DNA of 64,000 nt from Saccopteryx bilineata (taxonomy: Eukaryota; Chordata; Mammalia; Chiroptera; Emballonuridae). Below the pieces are notes generated by a model. That model did no database searches, was not told the origin of the DNA, and saw only the letters and a list, made by a program, of their open reading frames with translations. Position 1 is the first letter of the stretch. Every line of letters begins with the position of its first letter. Below, piece by piece: positions 45,590 through 55,210 of this stretch. The stretch covers positions 234,998,779-235,062,778 of the forward strand of contig NC_089494.1 of NCBI RefSeq assembly GCF_036850765.1. Reading direction: 5' to 3'. A program made the position numbers and the translations under genes.

Positions 45590-45880
45590 TGAATCTATTT
45601 ATATTAGATGGGTACCCGGAGTAATCAAATCCATAAATACAGACAGAACAGTGGTGGCTGCTAGGAGCTGGGCAGGGGGTGGAGATGGGGAGTTACCATT
45701 TGACGGGGTCTGTGTCAGTTTTGTAAGATGAGAACGGCTCCGTGGATAGACACCGGTGATGGTGGCAGAACAAGGTAATAGTACTTAATGCCACTGAACT
45801 CTGGGTTTAAAATGACTAAGATGGCAACTTGTATGTTATGTATATTTTACCACACAAAAAATATAAAAGATATTTATTGA
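45590..45880 (+). mobile_element. L1 3' end
   Basis: 'acagaacagtggtggctgct', 'agtacttaatgccactgaac' and 'gttatgtatattttaccaca' with an A-rich tail are the terminus of an L1M-type 3' UTR. Confidence 0.75.
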
Positions 45881-45929
45881 GCAAATTTTTTTTAGAAAGT
45901 CAGATTTTCAAATTTTAAGAAAACAACTA

Positions 45930-46230
45930 TTGAGCTATTATTGATTTAGCACCTACTATGTATGCCTTGTACTCTGCTAGATCCTAGGGATGAGGATTTA
46001 TTACAAGAAACATATGCTCCACCCTCAAGGAAGTGACAGCTTATGGAGAGGGATAGATATAAAAAAGCATTACAATTTGATGATAACTTTGAAAAAAAGA
46101 GTGAAAGCTATACAGGACCATTGAGTAGACACCGTCTGCTAACCTGGCCTGCGGGATCAGAACACGCTTCCCTGAGTCAGGGATTTGAGCTGTAACTTGA
46201 GGGATGAAGTTACACTAAAAGGACGGGCGG
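45930..46230 (-). mobile_element. L2-like LINE fragment
   Basis: 'tagcacctactatgtatgcc', 'accctcaaggaagtgacagc' and 'aacacgcttccctgagtcag' are the reverse-strand L2 pattern. Confidence 0.6.
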
Positions 46231-46233
46231 CAC

Positions 46234-46331
46234 ACTAAAACTGGGGTTTAATCCTGGTTTATGAAATCACCACGATGTCTTGCAGCTCTGAGAAAAGTCT
46301 AAAGCAGGTCAAATGAGACAACATTAAATAT
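46234..46331 (+). repeat. 98-bp local duplication, copy 1
   Basis: Differs from 47465-47562 at only two positions (g/a at 46285 and g/c at 46304) with no gaps. The flanks are unrelated. Confidence 0.97.
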
Positions 46332-46934
46332 TCACCAGGAAAAGGCTGCTGACTGGTGCTTACTCCCATGCTTCCCAATGTGCCGTCTCCCACTAAGGAC
46401 TCGGATACTCTGTAAATCTGTCATTGCTTGCCACTTAATAGTTTTTGGGTTTTTTTTAAATCTCCATCTGTATTGTCACCTAATCACTTTCTGGAGACCC
46501 AACTTGCATGAAAACAAATCATCTTTCTCTTTGTTCAGTCTCAAATGCCAAAAAGAGAGTGCGGCCCAGACACTAGGCCAAGGTCAATGGTGTAAGAGAA
46601 ATGGCGGTTTAATCTCCTCCTTCACATCTCCTCCTGTTCGAAGCTCTCACCAGCATACACTGAGGAACAGAATCTTCTAAGGGCCAAATAAAGTTCTTCA
46701 CTAGGTAGGAAGAAATTCTGAAAAGAAAAATGGTTGGCTAAAGTTTGTCATTAATAGCTCAATGATATGTTGCATATTTTAGTCTATGTTTCCATACCCT
46801 CATGTCTACCAATTTGCTTAGACTTCAAGCAATTTTCCAACATCCTTTGATATCTGCCTTACCCCAACAAATGACACAAATTTAGGCATAGTATCCCCAC
46901 ACTCTCTCCACTTCAAAACACACACACACACACT
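46332..46934. other. Unique DNA with a short (CA)n at 46918-46932
   Basis: A 100-residue frame at 46378-46680 shows no domain. No repeat family recognised. Confidence 0.4.
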
Positions 46935-47060
46935 TCCCATCTCCGCTAGGTTATAAGCTTCACAGTGGCAAAGTTGAGGTCTGCTTTGTTCCCTAAGGAA
47001 TACTCTCAGTGGTTCCTACAACATCATAGGTGCTCAGTAGATGTTTTCTTAACAGAATCC
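46935..47060 (+). mobile_element. L2-like LINE 3' end
   Basis: 'gttataagcttcacagtggc' and 'cataggtgctcagtagatgt' match the L2 terminus. Confidence 0.6.
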
Positions 47061-47099
47061 TCCTCTTGATCCTAGCTTCTGAAATCCCTGCCTCAGATA

Positions 47100-47290
47100 G
47101 CTAGCCCCTGTCACATACAAATATGAAACAGCAAACCTTGGAGAAGCAGAGAGACCTAGGTTTAAATCCCGGCTTGGCCATTACTATCAATATGAATTGA
47201 GGCCAATTACATTAAAACTCCAAACATCAGTGTTGACACTTGTGAAATGGGAATGAAAACATATTTCTCGGTGATGTTCAAGGACACAAG
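47100..47290 (+). mobile_element. MIR element
   Basis: 'cagagagacctaggtttaaa' 'tcccggcttggccattacta' and 'cacttgtgaaatgggaatga' are in MIR order. Confidence 0.7.
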
Positions 47291-47464
47291 TAGATGGCCG
47301 ACATGTGTGCCACATGGAAGCAGTGGGAGGGGCACAGGGTGTTAATCCTCTTCACAGCGGGAAACAACATGGCTCACTGCGGAGAAGTCACTTCCCCAAG
47401 GCTGCCCTTCATCAGCTTCGCGGGTCTGATCTGAGGGAAAGCAAAAGGGGTAAATAGCGGAATT

Positions 47465-47562
47465 ACTAAAACTGGGGTTTAATCCTGGTTTATGAAATCA
47501 CCACGATGTCTTGCAACTCTGAGAAAAGTCTAAACCAGGTCAAATGAGACAACATTAAATAT
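47465..47562 (+). repeat. 98-bp local duplication, copy 2
   Basis: Partner of 46234-46331, 1,231 bp downstream in direct orientation. A MER5A-like element begins just after it. Confidence 0.97.
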
Positions 47563-47565
47563 ACC

Positions 47566-47735
47566 CAGCGGCGTTTCTCAAACTTTCACGTGTACACAAA
47601 TCACCTGGGGAGTTCGCTCCAATGCAGATTCGGATTCGCTGGGGTGGAGATGAGAGTCTACATTTCTAACAAGCTCCCCGATGTCCGCGGGCTCCTGCTG
47701 CCCGCAGACCACACTTGGAGTAGCAAGGCTTTAAA
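47566..47735 (+). mobile_element. MER5A-like hAT-Charlie element
   Basis: 'ggcgtttctcaaactttcac', 'caaatcacctggggagttcg' and 'tacatttctaacaagctccc' give the MER5A order, ending near 'gaccacacttggagtagc'. Confidence 0.8.
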
Positions 47736-47945
47736 GCACTATGCAAAATATTGGGTATTACCACTCCAAGCACCCTCCCATTATAATGATATTTATAAAA
47801 CCATCTCATTTCTGAGCATGCAATGATTTCCCCCAAGTACTGTGATTTTCTCCCAATGTCTTTTAAATGCCACAAAACCATCCATTGACCCCGATAATGA
47901 TCACGAGAAACATCAGAATAAGGACCCCCAAGCATCTTGAAGCTT
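47736..47945. other. Unique spacer
   Basis: No recognised feature. Confidence 0.4.
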
Positions 47946-48300
47946 TAACGCCATATTGTTTGCAGTTGCCTTAGCTTTTCTCCTTTTTAATCTGCTGTCA
48001 AGTCAGAGAACCAGATTCACATCAAAGTCAATTTGAATTCATTTTGTACAATTTCAACAGATACTACTTCAAAGGGCTCTGCTAACTTCAAAAATAATAT
48101 TCATTACCTGGTTGTTGAAGGAAACTGCTCTCAGGATATTGTACACTGCCATCCCCTAATTTGGTAATTCTATCAGGAAAAGCAATTAAGTTTGTCTGAC
48201 ACGACTTGTTTTTATAAATTCATGATGCTTACTGCTCTTAATTTAATTCTCCTCTTACCACTTATAATTTCATTCTCATCTGACAGTTCATATTTTCTCT
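47946..48300. other. Candidate conserved non-coding element
   Basis: Non-repetitive, AT-rich, with 'gcaattaagtttgtctgaca' (48182-48201) and repeated AATTTAATT/TAATTT cores. No repeat signature and no exon. Conservation is inferred from texture only. Confidence 0.3.
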
Positions 48301-48919
48301 CTGAATGGTCCCCCCCCCCTTTATATTGCTAATCACAGAAAATTCACTGAATAGCATCAGTCTTTACATAGGAAGGAGACAGGAAAGTGACGGGCGGCAC
48401 ACAGCTGCCCGCAGGGAGGGCAGGAATTGGGCTCCTTAGGATTCCTGCAGCCCCTGGAGAAGCGCTTGACACACAGACGGTGCTCAGTGAATACCTGCCA
48501 TCAGGCACCAGGCCAGACACTGCGAAGGCAAAGGGAACTGACCCAGGAGTTTCACAGGAGTCAGGAGGCAGACATTTAAAAAATAATAATTACAAAGCAA
48601 TCTGGGAGGGGGGTGGATGGTACTGTGACCAGGTTTCCAGTGAAGACTGGACCTCAGAATTTTATTTTATTTTCCATACTGGAAAAGCGTCCATCTAAAA
48701 TGCTGTCAGCAGTTTCTCTCTTATTGCTCACAGACCTGAATTGCCTGTGATACTGTGTGAGTTACTGCAGCGCAAATGAGGAGACGGTCAACCAACATGG
48801 GAACTGAAGGGCAGGGACGGCAGCAGGGAGCAGCAGTCCCTCGGTGAGGCTCGAAGGATGAGTCCTGGTTGGAAGGCAAGGAGGCAAGAACGCATTTTAT
48901 ACTAAGGGGCCAGGAGCAT
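48301..48919. other. Unique DNA, short poly(C) at 48310-48320
   Basis: No repeat family recognised. A 103-residue frame at 48387-48698 has no domain. Confidence 0.4.
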
Positions 48920-49235
48920 GGGGAGATGGGAGCACGGGGAGATGGGGGCACGGGGAGATGGGGGCACGGGGAGATGGGAGCACGGGGAGATGGGAGCACG
49001 GAGAGATGGGAGCACGAGGAGATGGGAGCACGGGAGATGGGAGCACGGGAGATGGGGGCACGGGGAGATGGGAGCACGGGGAGATGGGGGCACGGGGAGA
49101 TGGGAGCACGGGAGACGGGAGCACGGGGAGACGGGGGCACGGGGAGACGGGGGCACGGGGAGACGGGGGCACGGGGAGACGGGAGCACGGGGAGACGGGA
49201 GCACGGGGAGACGGGAGCACGGGGAGATGGGGCAC
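48920..49235. repeat. 20-unit G-rich minisatellite
   Basis: Sixteen 16-bp and four 15-bp units of GGGGAGATGGGAGCAC and variants, exactly filling 316 bp. Units 13-19 share a T-to-C change (GAGACGGG), marking a block that expanded together. Adjacent to an L1 3' end. Frames are open on both strands because the unit lacks stop codons. Confidence 0.97.
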
Positions 49236-49392
49236 TAGAATCTAACGGGTGCAGAGTTTCTGTTTGGGAAAATGAAAAGGTTCTGGAAATGAATGGTGGC
49301 GATGAGCGCACAACCAAGTGAATGTATTTCGTATCGATTTAAAAATGGTTAAAATGGTAAATTTTATGTTAAGTAAAAAAAAAAAGAGAGAA
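49236..49392 (+). mobile_element. L1 3' end
   Basis: 'taacgggtgcagagtttctg', 'gttctggaaatgaatggtgg', 'ttaaaaatggttaaaatggt' and an A tail (about 49377-49385) match an L1MB-type terminus. Confidence 0.8.
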
Positions 49393-49444
49393 GTCCGTTT
49401 TCTTTTTAAGATTGCCCAAAGGGGAAATGCCCTGATTGTAGAAG

Positions 49445-50030
49445 GCTGGAGATGAATAGTTTTCCAGAAGAAGAAAGAAAGGAAGGAAAGAAGGCAGGAA
49501 GGGAGGGAGGGAAGGGGAGGAGAGGGGAAGGGAAGGGAGGGGAGGGGAGGGAAGGGAAGGGAAGGGAAGGGAAGGGAAGGGAAGGGAAGGGAAGGGAAGG
49601 GAAGGGAAGGGAAGGGAAGGGAAGGGAAGGGAAGGGAAAGACAGACAAACAGATCACCATCAGACAAGACCAGTGGAGACCAGAACTTAACAACTAAGTT
49701 TGAGGGAGAAGGCATCTGTAGAGATGGGGGGAGGGGAGGGGAGCAGAGGAGAGGGGAGGGGAGGGGAGGGAAGGGAAGGGAAGGGAAGGGAAGGGAAGGG
49801 AAGGGAAGGGAAAGACAGACAAACAGATCACCATCAGACAAGACCAGTGGAGACCAGAACTTAACAACTGAGTTTGAGGGAGAAGGCATCTGTAGAGATG
49901 GGGGGAGGGGAGGGGAGGGGAGGGGAGGGGAGGGGAGGGGAGGGGAGGGGAGGGGAGGGGAGGGGAGGGGAGGGGAGGGGAGGGGAGGGGAGGGGAGGGG
50001 AGGGGAGAGAGAAAGAAAGACCCCTAGAAA
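49445..50030. repeat. Polypurine (GGGAA)n/(GGGGA)n arrays with a 174-bp higher-order repeat
   Basis: Array 1 (49500-49636), array 2 (about 49731-49810) and array 3 (about 49905-50007, GGGGA). Arrays 1 and 2 are each followed by the same roughly 94-bp spacer beginning 'aaagacagacaaacagatca' (49637 and 49811), with one mismatch (ctaag/ctgag). Array 3 is pure (GGGGA)n. Confidence 0.95.
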
Positions 50031-50094
50031 AGGGTGAGCTTTCCTGGTGCCATAACTAATACACAGTGATCCTACTGCCAGGACTACCAGTGCC

Positions 50095-50335
50095 CCCCTA
50101 CTCTCATTTACTGAGTGTTTATTATTGTTCAGGTATGCTAAGAATTTTACATGTATTTATTCGTTTTTTAAAATTTTGTAAAAATAAAAATGTCTATCTC
50201 TAATTTATAGAAAAAGAAACCATGTCTCAGAGAAGTTATGTAAATTGCCAGAGTCACAAGAAATAAGAGACAGAGTGAGGACTCAAATCCGCAGCCTCTG
50301 TCTCCAGAGTCCTCCACTCCATCATGGATTAGGAT
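50095..50335 (+). mobile_element. MIR element
   Basis: 'atttactgagtgtttattat', 'aaaaagaaaccatgtctcag' and 'aaattgccagagtcacaaga' are in MIR order, ending 'tctccagagtcc'. Confidence 0.75.
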
Positions 50336-50504
50336 TCAGCACCCAACTACCATGCAAGGCCTCCGTGTGGGATGTGTTTGGATGTTTGGACTTATCTGGA
50401 GAACTACTAGTATAGGAAATTGTATTGCTGTTCCTTCAGTTGGGAATAATCCCCACTGAAAACTAATCAACAGGCATTTCTATCTTGTGCATTTCTTGGT
50501 AAGA
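50336..50504. other. Unique spacer
   Basis: No recognised feature. Confidence 0.4.
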
Positions 50505-50760
50505 ACAGCATAGAGCAATGGCTCTAATAGGGGCTTGGCAGCCAGGCTGTCTGTGTTTCCTTCCATTCTGTTTTTGCCCGTCTAGTTGGGTAACTTTAGA
50601 CACATTACTTAACCTGTTGGCGTCTTAATTTCCTCACCTGGAAATAGGGATGATAATACTTTATAAGATTGTTTCTAGGAGTAGATGAATTAATAAATTT
50701 AAAGCAGAATGGCCCATGGTCAATAGAAAGATTCAATTAGCATTAACTATGGATTTTTAA
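50505..50760 (+). mobile_element. MIR element
   Basis: 'agcatagagcaatggctcta', 'ttgggtaactttagacacat', 'cttaatttcctcacctggaa' and 'agggatgataatactttata' follow MIR order. Confidence 0.85.
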
Positions 50761-50869
50761 AAATTAATTTAAGTCACTTTGTGCCTCTGGGAGCTTATAA
50801 AATCCTTCAACTGGATCCTCAACATTGAAGAACAAATTTGGAAGATGTGGAGATGTTCCATCAGTTTGA

Positions 50870-51120
50870 TACATTGTAGGGCCCATTCCAGCCTCCTCTC
50901 CGCAGCTCTCCCGTGGCAACCCTGCATAAAGAATTCCAGCAGAGCATCTCCCATGTGCTCAGCACTGTGCTGGGAACTAAGACAAAGATTTTGTCTGGAT
51001 CCTAGAAGAGACCCCATCCAATCAGAGAGATGGGCATAAACCAATAACCCAGAGACAGGTGCTATGGAGAATGAAAGGGCTGTGTTTAAATGATCACAGA
51101 GACAGATATCTAAAAATAAT
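50870..51120 (-). mobile_element. L2-like LINE fragment
   Basis: 'catgtgctcagcactgtgct', 'gggaactaagacaaagattt' and 'gaccccatccaatcagagag' resemble a reverse L2 3' end. Confidence 0.45.
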
Positions 51121-51530
51121 AAAGTTGTCTGGGTCCCTACTCCTTTATTTAAAACATCTTATTACTTTATAGAGTCTCAGTCTAGGAAGGCACCTCCAAT
51201 GTCACCATCTGAGTCCAACCTTTTCTTCATGGGAGCCCCTGGCTGTCCCTTGAGAAACTGTCTCACAACTCAAATCAAATTTGAGTCTTTTGTTTTCTTC
51301 TCTTGAATGGGTCTGGATTTCACATGTGGAATTAATAGAAGAGAAAGCACCTTGAAAAATTGAAATTCAAAGTTATTATTTCACAGAGGACAACATCAGG
51401 ATACAGATTGGGAAGCATATCACTGCCAGTGGTTTGAGAAGAAATGTCAACTACTTGCCTCTGTGTCCAGGGAGAAGAAGGCCCAGGCTCCTCTCCAGGG
51501 CACACAGTTCCAAGTGGCAACAAAGCATGA
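51121..51530. other. Unique DNA, no recognised feature
   Basis: No repeat or exon confidently recognised. Confidence 0.35.
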
Positions 51531-51730
51531 TAAACCCTTCAAGTCATAAATATGGGCCACTGATATGTACACAAATGCTCTTAGAAACATTATTCATGAG
51601 AGACAAACCCTGGAAACAACCCAAATAGCCTTAAAACAATAGAATGATAAATGAAATGTGGTACAATCATACAACAAAATACTACAGAAAAATGAAAAAG
51701 AGCAAAGTAGGGCTACACTCAGCAATACAG

Positions 51731-51764
<34 letters not shown>

Positions 51765-52025
51765 ATAAAGTCCAAACCAGTCAAAACTAATCTATGCATT
51801 AGAAGTCAAAACTAATCTATGTATTAGAAGTCAAAACAATCCAGCTGCCTCTGAACAAAGAGGAGAGGAAAGTGGTTGGGAAGGGGAAGTAAGAAATCTT
51901 CCAGGCTCCTGGTATTTCTTGACTTGTGTGTTCATTTTGTAATAATAATTTATGAAGGTATATACATTTATGATTGGTGCATGTTTATATATATTTCAAT
52001 ATAAATGGTTTATTTAAAAAGTAGA
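51531..52025 (+). mobile_element. L1 3'-UTR fragment with (CA)n
   Basis: 'gccactgatatgtacacaaa', 'cattattcatgagagacaaa', 'tggaaacaacccaaatagcc' and 'gtggtacaatcatacaacaa' match an L1 3' UTR. A (CA)n tract lies at 51734-51761, and a 30-bp direct repeat at 51779-51808 and 51809-51838 shows slippage. Confidence 0.8.
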
Positions 52026-52439
52026 AGAGAAATTGGAAAAAAAACAAACACACAAAACCCCTGACCCAAAGGAAAACAAAAGTACACCATTGGACTAGGC
52101 TGCTCGCCTCCGCAAACACTCACGAGGCCCCCGCTGCCTGTGAAAAACGCTCAAGCGCCTTGGCATGGATGTGAGATGATCAAGTTCACAGAAACGACTT
52201 CTCTTCATTTAACTAGCATTTGTACTCATGGTTCTTTACCAAAGCAAGAAGGCGAGTGCCACTATCCATGTGGCAGAGTTTGTGTCGCCTCAGACTCCTT
52301 TTATTCAACCAAAGTTTTGCCTGTGACTCACACAAAATCAATGGCCCATTGTGGCGGTGGGGTCAGCCGTTTTTTTTGTTTGTTTGTTTTTTGTTTTTTG
52401 TTTTTTTTTGCTGACAAGTTCAGCCTCTTAAAGGCTAAA
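52026..52439. other. Unique DNA with a (GTTT)n/T-rich tract at 52371-52410
   Basis: No exon supported; the 148-residue frame at 52140-52586 runs through the T-rich tract. Confidence 0.4.
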
Positions 52440-53340
52440 ATGGTCAAGAAGTTTAATACAAGTCAACGGCATGAGGTTGACACCAGGGATGAAGGTCTCT
52501 GGGGCTCTCTTTTTCTGATTAGATTGCACTGGGGGTTCAGGTCTGGGCATCCTGCTGTGAAAAGGGTAGAACTCAGTCATACGTGACCACCAGAGAGAGA
52601 CCGTGATGATGGAAGAACCGAGTCCACACCATGGAAGCAGTGACTGAAAGCGGACCTTCCCAGTCCATGTGCCTTGGCCTCCCGCTATGCTCCAAACAGT
52701 TCAGAGCTGTGCCTGGAGCTGGATCACTCAGCCACTGAACAGGTCCTGGGACAACTGAGGGCCCCACGTCAGCCAGCGCTGGCCCTGGCAGCCCTGCGAG
52801 GAGCCCTGCGAGACAGTCTCAGCACGGTGGGGTCTGGGGATGTCTTACGTGGTGCCCCACCGGGAAAGCAAAAAAAGTTATCTCTTGACACTCACTGCTC
52901 AGCCTGGCTACTGCGCAGAGACAAGAAGATGCTCTGCCACCTCTACATCGACCTTGGCAGCCAGAGGCAGAGCGCATTGATACCCATCCTGGAAATGGGA
53001 TGGGAGAACTGCTGTTGAAGTAGTTCAAATTCCAGGTGCCCAGAGAACACAGTGCGTTACCCTAAGTGCCGCCAGTGGGGAAGGGGCCTGGCAGATGCTC
53101 CAGTGAACGTGATTCTGGTGCTGTCCCGAGTCTCTTTCTTTACAAGTAACAACCACCTCGCTCCGTGTGTGGCTGATGTACCCTTCCAGGAGGGATCAGC
53201 CCTGCGGCGTGCTGCTCGAACAATGCACATGCGTTCTGCAAACAGAGCTTCAGCATATTTGGAAATATTTAATGTGAAAAACTTTAGTGGATTAAAAGTT
53301 CTTTCTCACCAGAATTGGAAATTTCAGCATTCTATTTATT
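52440..53340. other. Unexplained GC-rich segment, possible old processed pseudogene
   Basis: About 0.7 kb (52590-53260) is clearly richer in GC than its surroundings and holds runs of codon-like sequence in more than one frame (for example a 114-residue frame at 52674-53018). I cannot match any frame to a known protein, and the frames shift. A decayed coding copy is one explanation; a chance GC patch is another. Confidence 0.3.
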
Positions 53341-53948
53341 GATGAAAGTAAAGAAAAAGCTATTCTAGTCTTTATAATTTCTACTGTATATTTTTTAAAG
53401 GTTGTAAAAAAATGGTATTAAATTTTTAATCACAGCTTCTTGTTCATCATGACCATCAATAATTCTAAGAAGTCATCATTAACTAGTCTTGATCAGGAAT
53501 GATAGGTAGCCACTTCAAACATTAAATCTGGCATTAAAGTTTAGGTTACATTCATGGAATCAAGCTAAGTTTCACTATCAAACCTTTGGAAAGATTTTAC
53601 TTGGAAGCTTTATACAAATTTAATATCTTCCCTAAAATTCTGTATTTTATTTTCTTATCGTAATTATATGCTATAAAGAAAAACATGTAATGAATTTTTC
53701 ATCAGTCCCAGACACACATCCCTAATTTGCCTCAGATTCATCTTACGGTGCTATGCAAAGACCATTTTTAATATCTGCCGTGGAGTTCAAAAGGCTGAGG
53801 AACACTGGTGGGGAAAAAAATTGTTCTTGTAGATGGAGAAACATCATGGAAAAGCAAACTGGAAAAACTACCATGGGGCTAAAGGGGTGCGCTTAGACTT
53901 CAAGTGAAGGCTCCGGCAGGTGAATTTCAGTCAAATCCTCAGAGTAAG
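53341..53948. other. Unique AT-rich DNA
   Basis: No recognised feature apart from a possible terminus of an old DNA element near 53760-53815. Confidence 0.35.
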
Positions 53949-53956
53949 CTCCAGAC

Positions 53957-54317
53957 CAGGGGTAGTCAACATTTTTATACCTACCGCCCGCTTTTGTATC
54001 TCTGTTAGTAGTAACATTTTCTAACCACCCAACGGTTCCATAGCAATGGTGATTTATAAAGTAGGAAAGTAACTTTACTTTATAAAATTTATAAAGCAGA
54101 GTTACAGCAAGTTAAAGCATATAATAATAGTAATGACTTATCAAGTACTTTATGTTGGATTTTCACTAAATTTGGCAGAATAAATCTTTATAAAACAACT
54201 TACTATAGTTAAATCTATCTTTTTATTTATATTTATACTTTGGTTGCTCCGCTACCACCCACCATGAAAGCAGGAACACCCACTAGTGGGCGGTAAGGAC
54301 CAGGTTGACGACCACTG
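53957..54317. mobile_element. Non-autonomous hAT element, 361 bp
   Basis: Left end CAGGGGTAGTCAAC; right end, reverse-complemented, CAGTGGTCGTCAAC. Perfect 8-bp TSD CTCCAGAC (53949-53956, 54318-54325). No transposase frame. A different family from 29283/42388. Confidence 0.95.
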
Positions 54318-54325
54318 CTCCAGAC

Positions 54326-54471
54326 AAAGAGAGACGCCATGAATGTCATGACAGTCTGGATGACCATTGTCAGATGACATAGATGGAGGTTCAAACTTCA
54401 GAGCGTGACTAGCCTGGGCGTCTTGCACACCCCCTCTGACCTTCAGATCCTATGAGTCGGTACCATGCAGG
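54326..54471. other. Unique spacer between hAT element and LTR
   Basis: No recognised feature. Confidence 0.4.
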
Positions 54472-54580
54472 TTAAGTGTTAGGGCAAAATGTACCCTCAG
54501 GGCTCAAAACTGCCCCCTCCCGAACCTTCCTCAGTCAGTACATGATGAACTGTACTTAACCTTTAAGTTGACTAAACAGA

Positions 54581-54660
54581 AGCCCATTACCAATGGAAGC
54601 AAGAGGCAAAACACAGAAAGAGCCCGTTACCAATGGAGTCAAGAACCGAAATAGAAGAAT
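54581..54660 (+). repeat. 40-bp tandem repeat in LTR U3
   Basis: Two head-to-tail copies starting 'agcccattaccaatggaagc' and 'agcccgttaccaatggagtc'. Each has a CCAAT pentamer, as in retroviral enhancer repeats. The second half of each unit has diverged. Confidence 0.85.
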
Positions 54661-54727
54661 ACCACAAGCCCAGGCCGGAGGCCTGGTAACCAGCATCAAC
54701 AGAAACTGCCAGAAGGAGGCAGTAGAG

Positions 54728-54734
54728 TATAAAA
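54728..54734 (+). promoter_or_regulatory. LTR TATA box
   Basis: TATAAAA in U3, 77 bp before the polyadenylation signal, consistent with a short R region. Confidence 0.7.
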
Positions 54735-54804
54735 CTAACCCTCTCACCCCTGCTCGGTGCTGGCTCTTATAAGACTCAGCCTACCTGCACACCCAGGTGT
54801 TTGC

Positions 54805-54810
54805 AATAAA
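54805..54810 (+). promoter_or_regulatory. LTR polyadenylation signal
   Basis: AATAAA followed by the T-rich 'tcctcttttcc' typical of an R/U5 junction. Confidence 0.7.
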
Positions 54811-55079
54811 TCCTCTTTTCCACACTTTGGCCTCCGAGTGGTTGATGTGAGTCCTGCCAGGTCCTGGACCTTTCATTAAGAAGCCTTCCCGCCTCTCCCT
54901 CCCCATTATTTCTTAAATTCTCAGAATAGAGAGCAAGAAGTCATCAAGAAATGTAAACAAAAAGCGACGGGCATGCCAGGTCTGACAGAAAGATGCTGAA
55001 ATAAGATGGGTAGGATGCACACAGGGGCATCTCTACGCCCACTGAGAAGGATGTGTGGGGAGACAGTCACTGACCGTGG

Positions 55080-55210
55080 CTCCGAAGTCTGGGCTTCACT
55101 GAACCACCCACTAACTACCAGATACTGGGAAAGTTGATTCTTTTCTCATTTAATTTTTGTATCCATGAAAACAGTGGAGATGAGGTGAGGAGGTTTAGTT
55201 GATTTCTAAG
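55080..55210 (+). mobile_element. MIR fragment
   Basis: 'gaagtctgggcttcactgaa', 'ccactaactaccagatactg' and 'cttttctcatttaatttttg' roughly follow MIR order. Confidence 0.45.

Larger units (their letters stand above)
54477..54875 (+). mobile_element. Solo ERV1-like LTR, 399 bp
   Basis: Begins TGTTAGGGC and ends CCTTTCA (canonical TG...CA). Flanked by a perfect 5-bp TSD TTAAG (54472-54476, 54876-54880). No internal retroviral genes remain, so the provirus was removed by LTR-LTR recombination. The U3 carries a 40-bp tandem duplication (54581-54620, 54621-54660). A TATA box and polyadenylation signal are in the right order for U3-R-U5. Class is inferred from architecture. Confidence 0.9.

Noticed and set aside
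46221..48402. Shared 'gacgggcggcacac' at 46222 and 48390 as another duplication
   Set aside because: A 14-bp match is expected by chance several times in 64 kb and the flanks do not align.
48920..49235. Regular direct repeats considered as a CRISPR array
   Set aside because: Units are contiguous with no spacers and the genome is mammalian; it is a minisatellite.
48721..49321. Reading frames of 95-198 residues on both strands (Ser-Pro-Arg-Ala or Gly-Arg-rich)
   Set aside because: They are translations of the 16-bp minisatellite, open in all frames because its unit lacks stop codons.
49445..50030. G-rich array considered as interstitial telomere
   Set aside because: The unit is GGGAA/GGGGA, not TTAGGG.
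49242..50059. 215-residue and shorter Leu-Pro-Phe or Glu-Gly-Arg-rich frames
   Set aside because: Products of GGGAA/GGGGA arrays, not coding sequence.
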